Shown here in pieces: positions 42,582-45,291 of a stretch of 45,291 nucleotides of DNA. Every line of letters starts with the position of its first letter. Within the stretch, counting starts at the first letter, position 1. Below the pieces are notes generated by a model. The model searched no databases. It had not been told where the DNA came from and saw only the letters and a list, made by a program, of their open reading frames with translations. The stretch comes from JACMMS01 sp043758775 (GTDB taxonomy: Bacteria > Pseudomonadota > Gammaproteobacteria > Burkholderiales > Methylophilaceae). The stretch spans positions 1 to 45,291 of the forward strand of contig JAYVMU010000036.1 of the NCBI GenBank assembly GCA_043758775.1. The letters run 5' to 3'. Position numbers and translations under genes: made by a program.

Positions 42582-44804
42582 ATGTTACAAACATTAGCAC
42601 TACAAAACCTTAACGCACATATCACTCCTGCTGATTTGGCTTTTTCTGATACGTCAGAATTATTAAATTCCGAGCAAGTACACGGCTGGGTTGCGCAAGC
42701 AGACGCAAAAAAAGCAGCCACTTTCGGTTTGGACCTACAACAACCAGGTTTTAACTTGTTGGTATTGGGTGAGCACGGCACCGGTCGTACTTCTTTAATG
42801 TTGAGTGCCATGCATGAGGCGGCGGCTAAGCTGACCATTCAGTTGAATCAATCCCGCGACTTGGTTGCATTGTTTAATTTTGAGGTGGTTGAAAAGCCTT
42901 TACTCTTGCGCCTGCCAGCTGGGTCTGCAATCAAGCTGCGTGTGGCGATGGATAACTTCATCCGCCATTTAGTGAAGCAACTATCAGCAGCAGCTGTTGA
43001 AAGCAGGGGTGATCATAAAAATGAAAGCATCAATGACGACACTGAAAAATCACAATTTTTAAGCACAATTTCCAGCTTTATCACCGAGCATTTTGCTGCG
43101 CTGCAGCAAGAACTTGGCTTGACTAAAGAAAAGTACGCCGTTTTTGCTGGTTACCTGCATCAGTTACAACTGGATGTATTAGAGTATCTGGAAGCTTGGC
43201 AACCTAGTGCCGGTGCAGATGGTGAGAAGGAAACTGACAATCTGTTAGAGAGCTTGATAAGTGAAAGCTTTCTAGGCCGCTATCGTGTGAATGTCTTAGT
43301 GAGTAACGAGATCAGTAATAGTGTAGGTAATTCTGTTACGCTTAATTCAACAGTGCCCGTTATTTACGATAACGACCCCAGTTTACAGTCTTTATTCGGC
43401 GGTATTGAGAGCGCATCAGAAAGCTCTAACACACCTGATTTCATGCGCTTGCGTGCGGGTAATTTGTTGCGTGCCGATGGCGGCATGTTGATGTTGCATC
43501 TGCGCGATATGTTGGAAGACCAGCAAAACGGTAGCCAGATGCTAGAGAAACTACACCGTTTTTTACGTAATGGTACCTTGCAAATTGAAGATTTGGGCGG
43601 CAGTGCCACACAAAGTACCAGTTTTGCTAATGCCAATACCGTGTTGCCAGTGCATGTCAAACTCGTGCTAATCGCTACGCGCGATGACTTTTATCATATG
43701 CTGGATGAAAAGCCAGATTTCTTTAATTACTTCCCGATTAAAGTTGAGTTTGCTGAACGTATAGAAGCAAATGCGGCTAATTATGCAGCGATTGCAGGTT
43801 TTGTTGCACAAAAGTGTCAGCATTTTAATTGTTCACATTTTACCGCTGAAGCCGTTGCCGTGTTGATTGGCGCTATGCAACGTTTGGAAGAAGATCAAAC
43901 TCGTATCAGTACCAATTTTGCTCGCTTAGAACGATTGATTTTAGAAAGTGCAGCAGTGGCAAATGGTGCTACGCTCATATCAGCGCAAAATGTAAAAGCC
44001 GCGATAGCGGCCAAACAAGCACGTCATCACTATGTAGAAGAGCAAATCCGTGATTCGATTATTGATAATGAGCTGATGATACAAGTGCACGACAAAGTCG
44101 TGGGGCAAGTAAATGGCTTAACACATATTGAGTTAGGCGATGCCAGCTTTGGCTCGCCAGTGCGCATCACGGCGCGTTGTTATGCGGGTAGCAAAGGCGT
44201 GATTAATATTGACCGTGAAGTGCAAATGAGTGGCCCCAATCATGATAAAGGCATTTTCATTTTACAAAGCTGGCTCAGTGCGAGTTTTTCTTCACTTGCG
44301 CCGTTAAGCCTCAATGCGTCTTTAGTGTTTGAGCAGGAATACAATGGAGTTGAAGGTGACTCTGCCTCTTGTGCAGAGTTATTTGCCTTACTTTCAGCAT
44401 TATCCGGTAAAGCCATTAAACAGGGTATTGCCGTAACCGGTGCGCTTAATCAATTTGGTGAAGTGATGCCTATTGGTGGCGTCAATGAAAAAATAGAGGG
44501 TTATTTCCGCGTTTGCCGCGCAATTGGCCTTGATGGTAAACAGGGTGTCATTATCCCTAAACGTAATCTAAATCATCTGTTGCTGGATGATGAAGTTATT
44601 GAAGCGGTGCGGGCAGGTAAGTTTCATATCTACACGATAGACCACGTGCTGGAAGGCATTGCGCATCTCACTGATACTGAGGCTGGTACTGCTGATGATA
44701 TGGGTAATTATGCCCAGGAGTCTGTGATGGGCTGTGCGCAGAACGTGTTATCCAATTACAGAAAAACCTTGGAAAGCAATCGACTCAATTTAGGTGTTAA
44801 ATAG
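42582..44804 (+). CDS. Lon-like serine protease (COG1067, LonB-related) with altered ATPase motifs
   Basis: A 740-residue cytosolic protease. The C-terminal S16 domain has the Ser-Lys dyad: Ser594 in EGDSASCAEL and Lys637 in IGGVNEKIEG, 43 residues apart as in archaeal LonB. GAINQ-like VTGALNQFGEVMPIGG precedes the Lys. The AAA region is odd: the Walker A-like loop at 63-71 reads GEHGTGRTS, Arg replacing the expected Lys, and the Walker B-like strand reads MLMLHLRDML without the acidic pair. ATP hydrolysis may therefore be weak or absent, although other relatives of this group show unusual P-loops. No LonA-type N-terminal domain and no membrane segment is seen. It follows moaE by 65 nt. Confidence 0.88.
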   Translation: MLQTLALQNLNAHITPADLAFSDTSELLNSEQVHGWVAQADAKKAATFGLDLQQPGFNLLVLGEHGTGRTSLMLSAMHEAAAKLTIQLNQSRDLVALFNFEVVEKPLLLRLPAGSAIKLRVAMDNFIRHLVKQLSAAAVESRGDHKNESINDDTEKSQFLSTISSFITEHFAALQQELGLTKEKYAVFAGYLHQLQLDVLEYLEAWQPSAGADGEKETDNLLESLISESFLGRYRVNVLVSNEISNSVGNSVTLNSTVPVIYDNDPSLQSLFGGIESASESSNTPDFMRLRAGNLLRADGGMLMLHLRDMLEDQQNGSQMLEKLHRFLRNGTLQIEDLGGSATQSTSFANANTVLPVHVKLVLIATRDDFYHMLDEKPDFFNYFPIKVEFAERIEANAANYAAIAGFVAQKCQHFNCSHFTAEAVAVLIGAMQRLEEDQTRISTNFARLERLILESAAVANGATLISAQNVKAAIAAKQARHHYVEEQIRDSIIDNELMIQVHDKVVGQVNGLTHIELGDASFGSPVRITARCYAGSKGVINIDREVQMSGPNHDKGIFILQSWLSASFSSLAPLSLNASLVFEQEYNGVEGDSASCAELFALLSALSGKAIKQGIAVTGALNQFGEVMPIGGVNEKIEGYFRVCRAIGLDGKQGVIIPKRNLNHLLLDDEVIEAVRAGKFHIYTIDHVLEGIAHLTDTEAGTADDMGNYAQESVMGCAQNVLSNYRKTLESNRLNLGVK

Positions 44805-44877
44805 GCTGCGTATTTAATAGACTGTTTAATAGTTGATTGTTACTTTAAATTTGCATAATTAAATCTAGCCTTATTTA

Positions 44878-45282
44878 ATGAAAACTGAAGCTATTACTGA
44901 TAATAAATGTCGCCTGGATAAATGGCTGTGGGCAGCGCGTTTCTTTAAAACACGCAGTCTCGCATCGGATGCGATTGATGGCGGTAAAGTGCATGTAGAT
45001 GGCGACCGGGTAAAACCTGCTAAAGAAGTTCGTTTAAATGCAGTGATTCATATTCGCAATAAAGACTTTGAAATAGAAGTCACAGTTACTGGATTATCAA
45101 TACAGCGAAAGGGTGCGCCAGAGGCCGCCTTGTTATATCAAGAAACGCTTACCAGTATTGCCAAGCGTGAAAACTTAGCAGTCACCAAAGAACAAGACCA
45201 TGCTAGGCGAGACCGCGGACTAGGGCGGCCAACTAAGCGTCAACAACGTGATATAAAGCGTTTTACGGGTGAAAAATACTGA
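44878..45282 (+). CDS. hslR: Hsp15-like ribosome-associated S4 RNA-binding protein
   Basis: A 134-residue basic protein. The S4 RNA-binding domain spans about 12-60: RLDKWLWAARFFKTRSLASD, then IDGGKVHVDGDRVKPAKEV. The Lys/Arg-rich tail (ARRDRGLGRPTKRQQRDIKRF) is typical of Hsp15, which in E. coli binds free 50S subunits carrying a stalled nascent chain and helps recycle them. It is complete, ending 9 bases before the right edge. The 73-nt gap from the Lon-like gene is AT-rich and may hold its own promoter. Confidence 0.94.
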   Translation: MKTEAITDNKCRLDKWLWAARFFKTRSLASDAIDGGKVHVDGDRVKPAKEVRLNAVIHIRNKDFEIEVTVTGLSIQRKGAPEAALLYQETLTSIAKRENLAVTKEQDHARRDRGLGRPTKRQQRDIKRFTGEKY

Positions 45283-45291
45283 TGATGAGTG

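Overview
The window looks like a chromosome segment of a methylotrophic betaproteobacterium, most probably a member of the Methylophilaceae (Methylotenera/Methylophilus type). The reasons are a complete pqqABCDE cluster for the methanol dehydrogenase cofactor PQQ, a formate-tetrahydrofolate ligase, the betaproteobacterial order gyrA-serC-pheA-hisC, a DUF934 gene inside the sulfur assimilation operon, and moderately AT-rich DNA. The genus is inferred from gene content only. No rRNA, tRNA, CRISPR array, phage or insertion sequence was seen, and no gap without a gene exceeds 300 bases.

Layout. 1-3850 (minus): gloB, mltD and the 5' part of a family 5 solute-binding lipoprotein gene that runs off the left edge. 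3937-5913 (plus): a YafS-like methyltransferase, rnhA and dnaQ, divergent from gloB. 5950-9504 (plus): rfbB-rfbA-rfbC-rfbD, all four enzymes of dTDP-L-rhamnose synthesis, closed by a terminator. 9710-15648: gyrA, serC, pheA and hisC, the front half of a known aromatic/serine supraoperon; what follows is not tyrA-aroA but the PQQ genes. 15835-19348: pqqA, a strong hairpin, then pqqB-C-D-E and a terminator. 19446-20663: a Bcr/CflA-type exporter.

20868-25924: a chaperone-usher pilus operon of the Csu (spore coat U, SCPU) type, comprising a major pilin, a divergent second SCPU protein, chaperone, usher and tip adhesin. It is preceded by a GG-N10-GC sigma-54-like promoter and a 10-bp inverted repeat, and ends at a 44-nt perfect hairpin. 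25997-31725 (minus): cysI, DUF934, cysH (APS-reductase type), cysD, cysN and fdxA, which together form the sulfate-to-sulfide route without APS kinase and without a CysJ flavoprotein. A TauE/SafE permease (minus) and cysB (plus) diverge from a 25-bp palindromic site next to it.

33740-37147 (plus): a DUF302 lipoprotein, a broken DUF853 (YjgR-like) ATPase gene, fhs and a YigZ-family gene. 37166-40341 (minus): a three-gene set of a CHASE2 membrane protein, a secreted SH3-like protein and an M48 metalloprotease, the best candidate here for an uncharacterised envelope-sensing system. 40447-45282 (plus): rmuC, moaD, moaE, a Lon-like protease with altered ATPase motifs, and an Hsp15-like S4 protein at the right edge.

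Most of the window is ordinary core metabolism. The items most worth a second look are the DUF853 remnant, the CHASE2-SH3-M48 set, the sigma-54-like control of the pilus operon, and the palindromes in front of pqqA and cysB.
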